NCBI RefSeq assembly: GCF_008642295.1
Contig: NZ_CP029190.1
Span: 372,001-436,000, forward strand
Direction of reading: 5' to 3'
Length of the DNA: 64,000 bases
From: Streptomyces venezuelae
Lineage (GTDB): Bacteria > Actinomycetota > Actinomycetes > Streptomycetales > Streptomycetaceae
Shown: positions 53,202 through 60,734 of the stretch, in pieces
How the letters are laid out: each line of letters starts with the position of its first letter
How positions within the stretch are numbered: position 1 is the first letter of the stretch
Made by a program: the position numbers and the translations under genes
Notes under the pieces: generated by a model
Databases searched by the model: none
What the model was told of the DNA's origin: nothing
Seen by the model: the letters and a program-made list of their open reading frames with translations, nothing else

Positions 53202-54173
53202 CTAGGGAATGACGAGCAGCTTGCCGGTGGTACGCCGAGCCTCCAGATCGCGGTGAGCTTGGGCGACCTCGGCGAGCGGGTAGCGGGCCGTCACGGTGGT
53301 CTCAAGCACCTTGGTGCGCACCAGTTCAAGCACGTCGGCGGCGCGCCGTAGCAGCTCGGACCGATCGGCGATGAAGTCCCCGAGGCTTGGCCGGATCAGG
53401 GTCAGCGAACCGCCCTGGGCGAGCCGGATGGGGTCGAAGGGCGGCACTGCACCACTCGCGGCGCCGAAGAGCACCAGGTGGCCGCGGGTTCGCAGGCTGG
53501 CGAGGCTCGCATCGAAGGTGTCCCTGCCGACGCCGTCGAAGACGACAGGCAGGCCCTGGCCGCCATGGAGCCGCTTCACCTCGGCCGCGAGATCGTCCAC
53601 TGCAGAGTAGAGGATCACCTCGGCGGCCCCGGCGCGCCGCGCCAGCTGGGCCTTCTCCGGTGTCGAGGTGGTGCCGATCACTCTGCCGCCGAGATGGGTG
53701 ATGAGCTGGGTCAGCACAAGCCCCATGCCGCCGGCAGCAGCGTGCACGAGCACCGTGTCGCCTGGCTGGACCGGGTAGGCGTCCTTGACGAGGTAGTGCG
53801 CCGTCATGCCCTGCAGCAGCACGGCGGCGGCGGCCTCGAAGTCGACGCCGTCGGGCAGGGGCACGAGCCGGGAGGAGTCCACGACGGCCTGCTCGGCATA
53901 GGTGCCGGGAATCTCCACCCAGCCGACCCGGTCTCCCACAGCGACGTGGGTGACGCCGGGTCCAACCTCGAGGACCGTGCCCGCGCCCTCAGTGCCCGGG
54001 GTGAAGGGCAGCGGGAGGGGGTACCGGCCCTGGCGGTGGTATACGTCGAGGAAGTTGACGCCGGACGCGGCGACCTCCACGACCGCCTGGCCCGGGCCCG
54101 GCATCGGCTGATCGATGTCGACCAGTCGCAGCACCTCGGGACCGCCCACTTCGGAAACCTGAATCGCTCGCAT
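53202..54173 (-). CDS. NADPH:quinone oxidoreductase (zeta-crystallin type MDR)
   Basis: 323 residues. GroES-like N-domain (GPGQAVVEVAASGVNFLDVYHRQG...FTPGTEGAG) followed by a Rossmann domain with the quinone-reductase NADPH motif HAAAGGMGLVLTQL (AAxGGxG, ~148). The zinc ligands of alcohol dehydrogenases are absent, as expected. It reduces quinones or enones with NADPH. Base composition is somewhat less GC-extreme than its neighbours. It lies in the segment separating the GH36-symporter operon from TetR-GH1, so it is probably a later arrival. Confidence 0.92.
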   Translation of the reverse strand: MRAIQVSEVGGPEVLRLVDIDQPMPGPGQAVVEVAASGVNFLDVYHRQGRYPLPLPFTPGTEGAGTVLEVGPGVTHVAVGDRVGWVEIPGTYAEQAVVDSSRLVPLPDGVDFEAAAAVLLQGMTAHYLVKDAYPVQPGDTVLVHAAAGGMGLVLTQLITHLGGRVIGTTSTPEKAQLARRAGAAEVILYSAVDDLAAEVKRLHGGQGLPVVFDGVGRDTFDASLASLRTRGHLVLFGAASGAVPPFDPIRLAQGGSLTLIRPSLGDFIADRSELLRRAADVLELVRTKVLETTVTARYPLAEVAQAHRDLEARRTTGKLLVIP

Positions 54174-54340
54174 GACCCCTCCTGAAACGGCTGACTTCCC
54201 TCACCAACTCCGGTCGTGGCGATCCGATTCCCGCTCGCGGTGAGGTGTCGTAGCCGTCCCGTGCCCACGTGGGAGAAGGGTGCCACCGACGGAATGGGCT
54301 TGCCCAGGTGCCGAAACGCGGCACATTGATCCGTGCAGCT

Positions 54341-55006
54341 CTACGCGTCCTGCCGCGCGGATGCGGGCGCGGATGCGGGCGCGGGTGCGTCGGCTTGAGG
54401 CTTGGGGGCGGTGGGTTCGGGCAGGGCGCGGATGAGGAGCCAGCTCAGGGCAGGCATGGCGATCAGGGGGGTGAGGGCTGTCTTCAGGGAGGTGGAGTCG
54501 GCCACGTGTCCCAGCAGGGGGCTAATGAGGCCGCCGATGCTGACGGTGAGGCCGAGGGTGACGCCGCTGGCGGTACCGATACGGGAGGGCAGGTAATCCT
54601 GGCCCAGGGTGACCTGGAGGGAGAAGGGCACGTACAGGCCGACGGAGGTGAGGGCCACGAAGAGGAACATGGCCGGGCCGGGTGAGTAGATCACTCCGGT
54701 CACGGCGGCGACGGAGAGCAGGTAGGACCAGCGGGAGACATGGACGCGGTCGTAGCGGTTGGCCAGCGGCCCTCCCAGGACCGAGCCGACTGCGCCGCCC
54801 AGGAACAGCAGGAACAGGGCGATGGTGCCCGCGGTGGTGCTGCCCTGCATGCGCTGCTGGGGGTGGAGGGAGATGAAGGTGCTCAGGCCGGTGAAGACGA
54901 TGGAGCGGAAGACGACCGCCAGGGACAGCTTCACGAACGAGGCCACATCATCGGAGCCCCGCGGTGCCTCCGTCTTGGACGCGCCGGCCTCGGGCCGGGC
55001 GAGCAT
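54341..55006 (-). pseudogene. MFS transporter, C-terminal half only
   Basis: 221 residues containing about six helices, starting from the inter-domain linker (VASFVKLSLAVVFRSIVFTGLSTF) with the second-half loop GGPLANRYDR. Whole transporters of this fosmidomycin-resistance-like type have ~400 residues and twelve helices; the first half is missing. The ORF starts inside the 5' region of the oppositely oriented AraC gene, so the truncation coincides with a rearrangement junction near 55006. Probably non-functional. Confidence 0.7.
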
Positions 55007-55745
55007 CCCAGTCCGCCACGAGTCCGTTGCGCCGACCCGGACCCAGCGCCTGGCCTCCGGCGGCGAGATCGATGCGCACCGCCATGACGATCACCAGATC
55101 GCCTACGCCGGCCGGGGCACCATCGCGGTGACCACCGACGCCGGTTCCTGGGTTGCCCCCGCCACCCGCGCGCTCTGGATCCCCGCCGGCACCGTCCACC
55201 AGCATCAGGCACACGGCGAACTCGACCTCCACCTCGTCGGCCTGCCCGCCACCGACAACCCCCTCGGCCTGGACAAACCCGCCGTCCTTACCGTCAGCCC
55301 CCCTTTGCGCGAACTCATCGTCGCGTACACCCGCGACCCCGACAACGACAGCCCACCCCATCTGCGCCTGCGCGCGGTCATGCTCGACCGGCTCGCCCTC
55401 TCCCCCGAACAGCCGCTCCACCTGCCGGTCCCCACCGACCCTCTGCTCCGCGAACTGCACGACATCCTGCGCGCCGACGCGGCCGACAACCGCTCACTCG
55501 ACGACCTCGGACGCCAGATCGGCGCCAGCGCCCGCACCCTCTCCCGCCGCCTCCGCGACGACCTCGGCCTCACCTACCTACAGTGGCGCACTCAGATCAG
55601 GCTCCACCACGCGCTGATCCTCCTGGCGGACGACATCCCCGTCACCGCGGTCGCCCACCGCTGCGGCTGGTCTTCCGCCAGCACCTTCATCGACGTCTTC
55701 CGCCGCACCTTCGGCCACACTCCCGGCGCCCGCCCCGCCACCTGA
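54975..55745 (+). CDS. AraC family regulator, 5' end disturbed
   Basis: About 256 residues. A cupin sensor domain (RLASGGEIDAHRHDDHQIAYAGRG...WVAPATRALWIPAGTVHQH) and a C-terminal AraC HTH pair (DLGRQIGASARTLSRRL; IPVTAVAHRCGWSSASTFIDVFRRTFGHTPG) are intact. No good start exists: the nearest are TTG 54975 and ATG 54900, both overlapping the truncated MFS gene on the other strand with no Shine-Dalgarno. Normally such regulators are divergent from the MFS gene with a spacer between. A deletion seems to have removed that spacer and both 5' ends. Expression doubtful. Confidence 0.7.
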   Translation: MDAPASGRASIPVRHESVAPTRTQRLASGGEIDAHRHDDHQIAYAGRGTIAVTTDAGSWVAPATRALWIPAGTVHQHQAHGELDLHLVGLPATDNPLGLDKPAVLTVSPPLRELIVAYTRDPDNDSPPHLRLRAVMLDRLALSPEQPLHLPVPTDPLLRELHDILRADAADNRSLDDLGRQIGASARTLSRRLRDDLGLTYLQWRTQIRLHHALILLADDIPVTAVAHRCGWSSASTFIDVFRRTFGHTPGARPAT

Positions 55746-55824
55746 CACAGGACCAGGTCTCGGCGGTGAAGCTGTAGCGGCCGAGCAGATTCATCCCGTC
55801 GCCCCAGTAACGATGCCGGTGTCG

Positions 55825-56451
55825 TCAGTGACCGACCCGACTGTTCAGATAGCTGTTGAGGACTTGCTTGCACTCGGCGATCAGCTGGGGGTCGCCCTGG
55901 GGATCGCTGCGGAAGGCAAGTCTCAGCACGCCGTCCGCGCATTCCAGGGCCACCCGGACGGCGATCTCCAGATCGGCGTCGTCCTGAACGCCGGACAGGG
56001 ACGCGGTCAGCGAGCGCAGCCGTCCGGCCACCGCCGTGTTGTTGTCCAGGGCCGGATCGAGGGTGTGGTCCCGGCCCACCGCGCCGAAGTCGACCACGCC
56101 GAAACCGGTGATGGTCCGGCGCATGGCGACGTACTCCTCGACGGCCACGTCGACCACGCCCGAGATGCCTTCCGGCTTCTCCCGCTCCAGCCGGACCGCG
56201 ACCCGGTCCAGAAAGGCCTCCAGATTCCGGGCGGCGAGCGCGCCGATCAGCCCCTCCCGGTCGGAGAAGAACTGGTACAGGGTGCCGATGGGCACCTCGG
56301 CCCTGCGGGCCACTTCCTTGGTGGTCAGGGCCGTATGGCCGACCTCGTCCAGGAGTTCGGCGCAGGCGTCCAGCAGCCGTTCGAAACGTTCGGCGCTGCG
56401 CTTCTGGACGGGCCGGCGACGCAGCGTCCCCGAGGTGCGGTCTTGGTTCAC
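55825..56451 (-). CDS. TetR family regulator of the glycosidase regulon
   Basis: 208 residues from GTG 56451. The N-terminal TetR HTH is at ~25-65 (DEVGHTALTTKEVARRAEVPIGTLYQFFSDREGL); the ligand-binding helices follow. It is divergent from the GH1 beta-glucosidase, with an operator at 56478-56498 in the 64-bp gap. The same 21-bp site stands before the alpha-galactosidase-symporter operon 7 kb away, so this protein probably represses both units until a sugar or glycoside binds. Binding is inferred from the operator repeats. Confidence 0.88.
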   Translation of the reverse strand: MNQDRTSGTLRRRPVQKRSAERFERLLDACAELLDEVGHTALTTKEVARRAEVPIGTLYQFFSDREGLIGALAARNLEAFLDRVAVRLEREKPEGISGVVDVAVEEYVAMRRTITGFGVVDFGAVGRDHTLDPALDNNTAVAGRLRSLTASLSGVQDDADLEIAVRVALECADGVLRLAFRSDPQGDPQLIAECKQVLNSYLNSRVGH

Positions 56452-56477
56452 GGTTCCATCATTCCACCGCCCGAGCT

Positions 56478-56498
56478 AACATGAGCCAGGCTCACATT
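56478..56498. promoter_or_regulatory. TetR-type operator between TetR and beta-glucosidase
   Basis: AACATGAGCC-AGG-CTCACATT contains the palindrome TGAGCC-A-GGCTCA. It overlaps a possible -10 TAACAT (56477-56482), 17 bp after a weak TTCCAT. It differs from the copy at 49598-49618 only in the central three bases. Confidence 0.8.
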
Positions 56499-56515
56499 TC
56501 GGGAGGGTGTCTTCT

Positions 56516-57850
56516 ATGAAGCTGGACCATCTGCCGGCGGACTTCGTCTGGGGTGCCTCGACGGCGGCCTACCAGATCGAGGGCGCCACCCAGGAGGACG
56601 GCCGCGGACCGTCGGTTTGGGACACCTTCACCGCCCGCCCCGGTACCGTCCGCGACGGGCACACCGGTGACCTGGCCTGCGACCACTACCACCGGTACGA
56701 GGAGGACCTGGCGCTGATGGCCGAGGCGGGCCTCACCGGCTACCGCTTCTCCATCGCCTGGTCCAGGATCCGGCCGACCGGCACGGGTGAGGTCAACCTC
56801 AAGGGCCTGGACTTCTACGACCGGCTGGTCGACGGCCTGCTCGCACGCGGGGTCGAACCCGTCCCGACCCTGTTCCACTGGGACCTCCCCCAGGCCCTCG
56901 AGGACGAAGGCGGCTGGCTGAACCGCGACGTCGCGTACCGCTTCGCCGAGTACACCGCCGTCGTGGCCGACCGGCTGGGCGACCGCGTCCAGAAGTGGAT
57001 CACGCTCAACGAGCCGTTCATCCATGCCGTCTGGGGCTACGGCCTCGGCACCCACGCGCCGGGCCGCGCCCTGTTCCTGGGCTGCCTGCCGGTCGTCCAC
57101 CACCAGCTGCTCGGCCACGGCCTCGCGCTGCGGGAGCTGCGGGCACGCGGCCTCCAGGTGATGATCGCGAACAACTGCACCCCGGTCTGGCCCGCCTCGG
57201 ACGCCCCCGCCGACCGTGCCGCCGCACAGGCCTATGACAACCTCCACAACCGCCTGTTCAACGACCCCATCCTGACGGGCGCCTACCCCGACCTGTCGGC
57301 CTACGGCGCGGACGCCACCCTCGGCGGCTCCGTCCGGGACGGCGATCTCGAACTGATCTCGGCCCCGCTGGACGCCCTCGGCATCAACTACTACAACCCG
57401 ACCCGCATCCAGGCTCCGACGTCAGAGGGCCTGCCGTTCGAAGAGGCCCCCATCGAGGGCTACCGCCGCACCGCCTTCGACTGGCCCGTCGTCCCCGACG
57501 GCCTGCGGGAACTGCTCGTCGGCCTCAAGGAGCGCTATCCGGCCCTCCCGCCGGTCTACATAACCGAGAACGGCTGTTCGGTCGAGGACGTCGTCACCGC
57601 GGACGGCACCGTCCCCGACCTCGACCGCATCGACTACCTGGACAGCCACCTCCGGGCCGTCGACGCCGCCGTGGCCCAGGGCGTTGACGTCCGCGGCTAC
57701 TTCACCTGGACCCTGATGGACAACTTCGAATGGGCCGAGGGCTTCCACCAGCGCTTCGGCCTCGTCCACGTCGACCACGACACCCAGGTCCGCACCCCGA
57801 AGGCGTCCTTCGCCTGGTACCGCGACCTGATCCGCGCTCAGCGGGGCTGA
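56516..57850 (+). CDS. GH1 beta-glucosidase
   Basis: 444 residues from ATG 56516, with GGGAGGG 8 nt upstream. The acid/base Glu is in ITLNEPF (~165) and the nucleophile Glu in YITENG (~350); the N-terminal FVWGASTAAYQIEGA signature and WTLMDNFEWAEGF complete the family set. No signal peptide, so it cleaves imported beta-glucosides or beta-galactosides. It is divergent from TetR, whose operator overlaps its promoter, and shares that operator with the alpha-galactosidase operon. Confidence 0.94.
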   Translation: MKLDHLPADFVWGASTAAYQIEGATQEDGRGPSVWDTFTARPGTVRDGHTGDLACDHYHRYEEDLALMAEAGLTGYRFSIAWSRIRPTGTGEVNLKGLDFYDRLVDGLLARGVEPVPTLFHWDLPQALEDEGGWLNRDVAYRFAEYTAVVADRLGDRVQKWITLNEPFIHAVWGYGLGTHAPGRALFLGCLPVVHHQLLGHGLALRELRARGLQVMIANNCTPVWPASDAPADRAAAQAYDNLHNRLFNDPILTGAYPDLSAYGADATLGGSVRDGDLELISAPLDALGINYYNPTRIQAPTSEGLPFEEAPIEGYRRTAFDWPVVPDGLRELLVGLKERYPALPPVYITENGCSVEDVVTADGTVPDLDRIDYLDSHLRAVDAAVAQGVDVRGYFTWTLMDNFEWAEGFHQRFGLVHVDHDTQVRTPKASFAWYRDLIRAQRG

Positions 57851-57867
57851 GCCCGCCGCCGAGGGGA

Positions 57868-57931
57868 CACCCGGTCCTGCGGATCAGCGCCCGGCTCAAG
57901 TGGGGCGGTGGAGACGCCGAAGGACCGGGTG
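57868..57931 (+). terminator. Long imperfect hairpin after beta-glucosidase
   Basis: CACCCGGTCCT (57868-57878) and AGGACCGGGTG (57921-57931) are exact 11-bp complements, with a smaller GGCG...CGCC stem between them. Probable transcription end for the GH1 gene. Confidence 0.5.
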
Positions 57932-57989
57932 GGCGCGCGGCCCGGCCGCGCGCCGGCCGTGTGTCCGCCCCATCGGAACGGAAACCCGC

Positions 57990-58373
57990 ATGCCCGTGTC
58001 CCCGACCGTCGCCCCGAACCCCGTCCTCAGCCCCGTCCTGGCAGCCATCGCCGCCCTGCTGTTCGTCCCGCTGCCGGAGGCGGGCGCGGCCTTCGGCGCA
58101 CCGACGCCCGGCACCGCCTCGTACCGGCCCGCCGACGGCGCCTCCGTCGGCCGGTTCATGGTCACGCTCGCCCCGGACGCCGACCCGTACGCCGTGATGC
58201 GGGACACCGGCGTGCCGGCGGCCCACTTCGTCTACCGCAGTTCCGTACGGGGCTTCGTCGCCGACCTGGACCAGCAGCAGCTGGCGGCGGTCGGCGCGCA
58301 CCCCGCCGTCACGGCGGTCGAGCCGGACGGCACCGCGATCGGGCTGCCCGTCGAGGACGGTCCCGCGCTGTGA
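57990..58373 (+). CDS. Secreted free-standing inhibitor I9 (subtilase propeptide-like) protein
   Basis: 127 residues from ATG 57990. A Sec signal (1-~33, AALLFVPLPEAGAA) precedes a single I9 domain (~50-118: GRFMVTLAPDAD...FVYRSSVRGFVADLDQQQLAAVGAHPAVTAVEPDG). This matches in order and spacing the propeptide of the convergent subtilase at 58415-59620 (FVYSSALNGFAVPL...VQSVEEDS). No protease domain follows. I9 domains fold and inhibit their cognate subtilases, so this is probably a trans-acting chaperone/inhibitor of the neighbour (inference). Confidence 0.8.
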   Translation: MPVSPTVAPNPVLSPVLAAIAALLFVPLPEAGAAFGAPTPGTASYRPADGASVGRFMVTLAPDADPYAVMRDTGVPAAHFVYRSSVRGFVADLDQQQLAAVGAHPAVTAVEPDGTAIGLPVEDGPAL

Positions 58374-58414
58374 AGGGCGGACGCTGTGACGGGGCGCTGT
58401 GACGGGCGGTCGGG

Positions 58415-59620
58415 TCACCGGCCGCCGGTGAAGAGCAGCTGGTTGGGGCTGCCCGCCCCGAGGCCCTTCAGCTGCTCCTTGGTGGACTCCTGTACCAGCC
58501 ATGCGACGATCTCGGACGGCCGCGCCGCCGGGTGCTCCTGCTGGTGGAGGGCGACGGCTCCGGTCACATGGGGCGCAGCCATGGAGGTGCCGCTCAGTGC
58601 GACCGCGCCGCCGCCCAGCAGGGCGGAGTCGATGGCCTGGCCGGGTGCGTAGAGGTGGACGCAGCTGCCCCAGTTGGAGAAGGAGGCCTGCTCGTCCGCC
58701 TGGTCGGACGCGGCCACCGTCACCGCGCGGGCCGCGGAGGCCGGGGAGACCTCGCAGGCGTCCTGCGCGGTGTTGCCCGCGGCGAGGACGGGGAGCACAC
58801 CCGCCTCGGAGAGGGCGTCGACGGCGTTGTTGACCGCGGCCGACTTCGTCCCGCCGAGGGAGCCGTTGAGCACGGCGGGCTGCTTGGCGTTCTTCGCCAC
58901 CCAGTCCAGGCCGGCGATGATCCCCGAGTACTGGCCCCGGCCCTCGCAGTTCAGGACCCGGACGCTGACCAGGCTGACCTTGGGGGCGACACCGTAGGTC
59001 GTCCCGCCGACCGTGCCCGCGACGTGCGTGCCGTGGCCCTGGCAGTCCTGCCCGGCCAGGCCGTCGCCGATGGCGTCGAAGCCGAAGGCGGCCCGCCCGC
59101 CGAACTCCTCGTGCCCGTAGTCGATTCCGGTGTCGAGGATGTACGCGGTCACGCCGGAGCCGTCGCCTGCCGTGGTGAAGCTGTTGTCCAGGGGCAGGAG
59201 GTGCTGGTCGATACGGTCCAGCCCCCAGGTCGGGGACGGCCCGTGGACACGGGAGGCGGGCCGCCCGGCGCGGCGGGTCGGCGGTGCGGAGACGGCGGAG
59301 TCCTCCTCCACGGACTGCACCCCGGGGGTCAGCCGGACGGCGTCCAGCTGGAGCGGGGTCAGCGGTACCGCGAAGCCGTTCAGGGCGCTGCTGTAGACGA
59401 ACTCCGGCTTCAGGTCCAGGCGCTCGGCGAGTCCGGCCGGGTCGACGCCCTGGTCGAGGGTCACGATGTACGTGCCGGGCACGGCCTTCGCCGAGGCGGC
59501 CGACGGCGCCGGGGTGGGCTCCGGTGCGGATACGGATGGGGATGCGGCGGCGGTGCCGGCCAGCGCGGGGGCGGCCAGGAGCAGGGCGGCGGTGGCCGCG
59601 CGCGGGTACGGGCGCCTCAC
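58415..59620 (-). CDS. Secreted subtilisin-family protease (S8)
   Basis: 401 residues from GTG 59620, overlapping the upstream stop (GTGA). A Sec signal (1-~27) and an I9 propeptide (~45-115) precede a proteinase-K-like catalytic domain with Asp in ILDTGIDYGHEEF, His in CQGHGTHVAGTVGG, oxyanion Asn in AAGNTAQDA and Ser in LSGTSMAAPH. It is a mature alkaline extracellular protease of ~285 residues. It is coupled to the upstream beta-lactamase-fold gene and convergent with the free I9 protein. Confidence 0.93.
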   Translation of the reverse strand: MRRPYPRAATAALLLAAPALAGTAAASPSVSAPEPTPAPSAASAKAVPGTYIVTLDQGVDPAGLAERLDLKPEFVYSSALNGFAVPLTPLQLDAVRLTPGVQSVEEDSAVSAPPTRRAGRPASRVHGPSPTWGLDRIDQHLLPLDNSFTTAGDGSGVTAYILDTGIDYGHEEFGGRAAFGFDAIGDGLAGQDCQGHGTHVAGTVGGTTYGVAPKVSLVSVRVLNCEGRGQYSGIIAGLDWVAKNAKQPAVLNGSLGGTKSAAVNNAVDALSEAGVLPVLAAGNTAQDACEVSPASAARAVTVAASDQADEQASFSNWGSCVHLYAPGQAIDSALLGGGAVALSGTSMAAPHVTGAVALHQQEHPAARPSEIVAWLVQESTKEQLKGLGAGSPNQLLFTGGR

Positions 59621-60648
59621 TCGGACGGACCGAAGGCGAACGCCCGGAAGGCGTCCCGCAGCCCGGTGTGGGGCGGGGCGTGCGGGGCCGGCGGGGTGAG
59701 GAGGATCGCCCAGCGGTGGTGCCGGGGGGAGATCCACAGGGCCGTCGGTCCGGGTGTGGCGTGGTGGACCCAGATGTCCTGGCGGCGGTCGGTTCCCGGC
59801 GCGGGGCGCCACAGGAGGCCGCGGGAGGGGGCGAGTTCGCCGGTACGGATGCGCAGGGAATCGGCGATCCAGTCCGCGGTGAGCGGGCCGGCTCCGGGGG
59901 CCAGGAGGTGCCGGAGGAAGGCGGCGGTGTCCTCGAGGGCGGTGTGCAGGGCGGGCGCGAAGGCCGTACGGGTCATGGCCAGCGGCTGCCAGATGCGCTC
60001 CGCGGCGAGCTCGGCCAGCGGCCGGCCGGTGACGTGCTCGGCCAGGCGGGCGAGGAGGGTGTGGTCGCCGGTCCGGGTGAGGAGCTGGTGGGCGGTGGCC
60101 CGGCCGAGGGTGGGCGCGTAGGCGGCGAGGGGGGTGTGCAGGCGCAGGGCGCCCTCCTCGACGAGCGTGCCGAGCACGGGCCAGACGGCCAGCACGGCGG
60201 CCAGCCCACCGACCTCAACCCGTCCCCCCGACCCCGGGCCGGAGCCCGACCCGGAGCCGGAGCCCAGGTCCGGGTCCGAGCCCGGGTCCTGGCCCAGGCC
60301 GGATCCCCGGTCCGAGCCGGATCCCTGGCCCAGGCCGAATCCCAGGTCCGAGCCGGATCCCCGGTCCGGGCCGAAGCCCTGGCCCAGGCCGGATCCCCGG
60401 CCCGGGCCGAACCCTTGACCCGGGCCGGAGCCCTGGTTCAGGGCAGGCCCTGGGGGCCGGGCGGAACCCGGGTCCGGGCCCGAGCCCGCGGCAGAGGCGG
60501 TGGCCGGGTCCGGGGCCGGGCCGGGGGCCGGGGTGGGGTCGGGGAAGCCGTGGGTTCCGCGGAGGCGGATTCCCGCGGCGTCGCCGACCGCCCAGGCGCC
60601 GCCGGGCGGTACGGGGATCTGCGCGTCACTGGTCATCGCACTGGTCAT
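59617..60648 (-). CDS. Beta-lactamase-fold (class C-like) pseudoenzyme with Gly/Ser/Asp repeat insert
   Basis: 343 residues from ATG 60648, with GGAG upstream. The C-terminal ~200 residues follow serine beta-lactamase/PBP-like proteins (LVEEGALRLHTPLAAYAPTLG, HQLLTRTG, ERIWQPLAMTRTAF). The catalytic SxxK, expected in an RFRIGSVTK-like segment, reads RVEVGGLAA at ~143-151: Ser and Lys are both absent. The region before it, residues ~35-142, is replaced by low-complexity Gly/Ser/Pro/Asp repeats. No signal peptide. The stop overlaps the subtilase start, so the two are coupled. Predicted inactive as a hydrolase. Confidence 0.7.
   Translation of the reverse strand: MTSAMTSDAQIPVPPGGAWAVGDAAGIRLRGTHGFPDPTPAPGPAPDPATASAAGSGPDPGSARPPGPALNQGSGPGQGFGPGRGSGLGQGFGPDRGSGSDLGFGLGQGSGSDRGSGLGQDPGSDPDLGSGSGSGSGPGSGGRVEVGGLAAVLAVWPVLGTLVEEGALRLHTPLAAYAPTLGRATAHQLLTRTGDHTLLARLAEHVTGRPLAELAAERIWQPLAMTRTAFAPALHTALEDTAAFLRHLLAPGAGPLTADWIADSLRIRTGELAPSRGLLWRPAPGTDRRQDIWVHHATPGPTALWISPRHHRWAILLTPPAPHAPPHTGLRDAFRAFAFGPSE
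60223..60546 (-). repeat. Coding low-complexity repeat (Gly-Ser-Asp-Pro)
   Basis: Imperfect ~12-codon units of the form GQGxGxDRGSGL occur about four times (densest at 60256-60435), built from GGATCCCCGGTCCGAGCC-like DNA. The array lies where the N-terminal part of a beta-lactamase-like domain should be, indicating expansion with loss of the original sequence. Confidence 0.8.
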
Positions 60649-60734
60649 CGTGTCTCCACGCTAAGCACCCCGCCCGCCCGGCCGCCGACAGGCAGCCCGC
60701 GAACGGGCCGCCTGCCACTCGAATGCGGGTGGGG

